A stretch of 7,668 nucleotides of DNA from assembly GCA_027623615.1 (NCBI GenBank), contig JAQBVH010000132.1:1-7668 (forward strand), in the 5' to 3' direction. The position numbers and the translations under genes are program-made. The stretch's first letter is position 1, and each line of letters starts with the position of its first letter. The notes under the pieces are model-generated. The model saw only the letters and a list, made by a program, of their open reading frames with translations, did not search any database and was not told the DNA's origin. This stretch comes from Planctomycetota bacterium. Lineage in GTDB: Bacteria > Planctomycetota > UBA1135 > GCA-002686595. Positions 6,995 to 7,668 of this stretch are shown piece by piece.

Positions 6995-7668
6995 ATGCCC
7001 GAACTTACCGTCAAAGAGCTCATCGACGCTGGTGTGCACTTCGGATGCCGCGTGTCGCGGTGGAATCCGAAAATGGCCCCGTACATCCACGGGCGCCGTA
7101 ACAACATCCACGTCATCAACCTGCGCGAGACGATGCGAGGCATCCTCCGCGCCAAGAACCTCCTCCTGCGCATTGCCTCCGAGGGCCAGTCGGTCCTCTG
7201 GGTTGGCACGAAGCGCCAGGTCAAGGGCGTCATCTCCGACGTCGGCGAACGCACCGGCATGCCGATCGTTACCGAGCGTTGGATCGGTGGCACCCTGACC
7301 AACTTCTCAGTCATCCGCTCGCGTCTGAAGCGCCTCGAGGAGCTCGAGGCCATCGACGAAAAGGCGATCGAGGACCAGAAGCTGACCAAGAAGGAGGTCG
7401 CCTCACTCACCCGCGAGCGCCGCAAGATCACCCGCAACCTGGGCGGCATCCGTGAGATGAAGTCCATGCCCGGTGCGATGGTCGTCGTCGACCCGTCCCG
7501 CGAATACAACGCCGCGCGCGAAGCGCGCAAGATGGGCGTCGTCACGATTGGCCTGCTCGACACGGACTGCGATCCGAACGACTGCGACATCGTGATCCCG
7601 GGCAACGACGACGCCCTGCGGTCGATCCGGCTGTTCGCCTCGAAGTTCGGCGACGCCATCACCGGCGG
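6995..7668 (+). CDS. rpsB: 30S ribosomal protein S2, truncated by the right window edge
   Basis: Small-subunit ribosomal protein that binds late in 30S assembly near the head-platform junction. The visible 224 residues start MPELTVKELIDAGVHFGCRVSRWNPKMAPYIHGRRNNIHVINL. Family landmarks follow: VGTKRQ at 70-75, TERWIGGTLTNF at 93-104, a charged helical stretch at about 105-148, LGGIREMKSMPGAMVVVDPSRE at about 149-170, and the DPNDCDIVIPGNDDALRSI signature at 193-211. The bacterial family is usually about 230-260 residues, so only the C-terminal end is missing. The ATG at 6995 gives the standard N-terminus; no ribosome-binding site is seen. Position 18 is Cys where the usual GVHFGH motif has His. 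tsf normally follows rpsB but would lie outside the window. Confidence 0.98.
   Translation, partial: MPELTVKELIDAGVHFGCRVSRWNPKMAPYIHGRRNNIHVINLRETMRGILRAKNLLLRIASEGQSVLWVGTKRQVKGVISDVGERTGMPIVTERWIGGTLTNFSVIRSRLKRLEELEAIDEKAIEDQKLTKKEVASLTRERRKITRNLGGIREMKSMPGAMVVVDPSREYNAAREARKMGVVTIGLLDTDCDPNDCDIVIPGNDDALRSIRLFASKFGDAITG

Noticed and set aside
6695..7111. N-terminal extension of the cyclase reading frame up to an ATG at 7111
   Set aside because: The extra 139 residues would overlap the rpsB start and its promoter antisense and show no fold. The receiver-like domain begins right after the ATG at 6694.

Overview
The window is GC-rich bacterial chromosome carrying, from left to right, a chaperone cluster on the minus strand, a divergently read exported protein, a convergent diguanylate cyclase, and the start of the ribosomal protein S2 gene. 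The best guess for the organism is a planctomycete or near relative. The hints are an exported protein ending in an NPCBM carbohydrate-binding-like module, several GroEL paralogs, an S2 N-terminus of the 'RWNPKM-PYI-G-RN-IH' type, and several starts without a Shine-Dalgarno sequence. No 16S or other decisive marker is present, so this is inference; another high-GC phylum such as Myxococcota is possible.

Positions 1-4059 (minus strand) hold two tandem, clearly divergent groEL genes followed by dnaJ, whose C-terminal half runs off the left edge. Transcription order is groEL-A (4059 to 2398), a 57 bp gap, groEL-B (2340 to 736), a 109 bp gap with two perfect hairpins, then dnaJ (626 to the edge). 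No groES is visible. Both GroELs keep the ATPase residues. Copy A has the Gly-Met-rich tail but altered apical residues (Tyr199 to Phe, Tyr203 to His in E. coli numbering). Copy B has near-canonical apical residues but no Gly-Met tail.

Positions 4060-4393 form a 334 bp divergent intergenic region with two related short palindromes set 40 bp apart, plus an overlapping inverted repeat. These are candidate operator sites for the chaperone operon, its divergent neighbour, or both. No CIRCE element and no convincing sigma-32-type promoter were seen.

Positions 4394-5602 (plus strand) encode a 402-residue, probably exported protein with three beta-rich repeats and a C-terminal NPCBM domain. A short convergent gap with hairpins separates it from a 319-residue receiver-like/GGDEF diguanylate cyclase at 5735-6694 (minus strand). 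That enzyme has an intact GGDEF motif and I-site but a degenerate receiver.

Positions 6695-6994 form a divergent intergenic region with the best promoter in the window (TTGACG, 16 bp, TAGAAT). It drives rpsB through a leader of roughly 220 nt that can fold and has no Shine-Dalgarno sequence near the start. rpsB begins at 6995 and runs off the right edge. Apart from the chaperone team (GroEL A/B with DnaJ), the genes show no obvious shared pathway.
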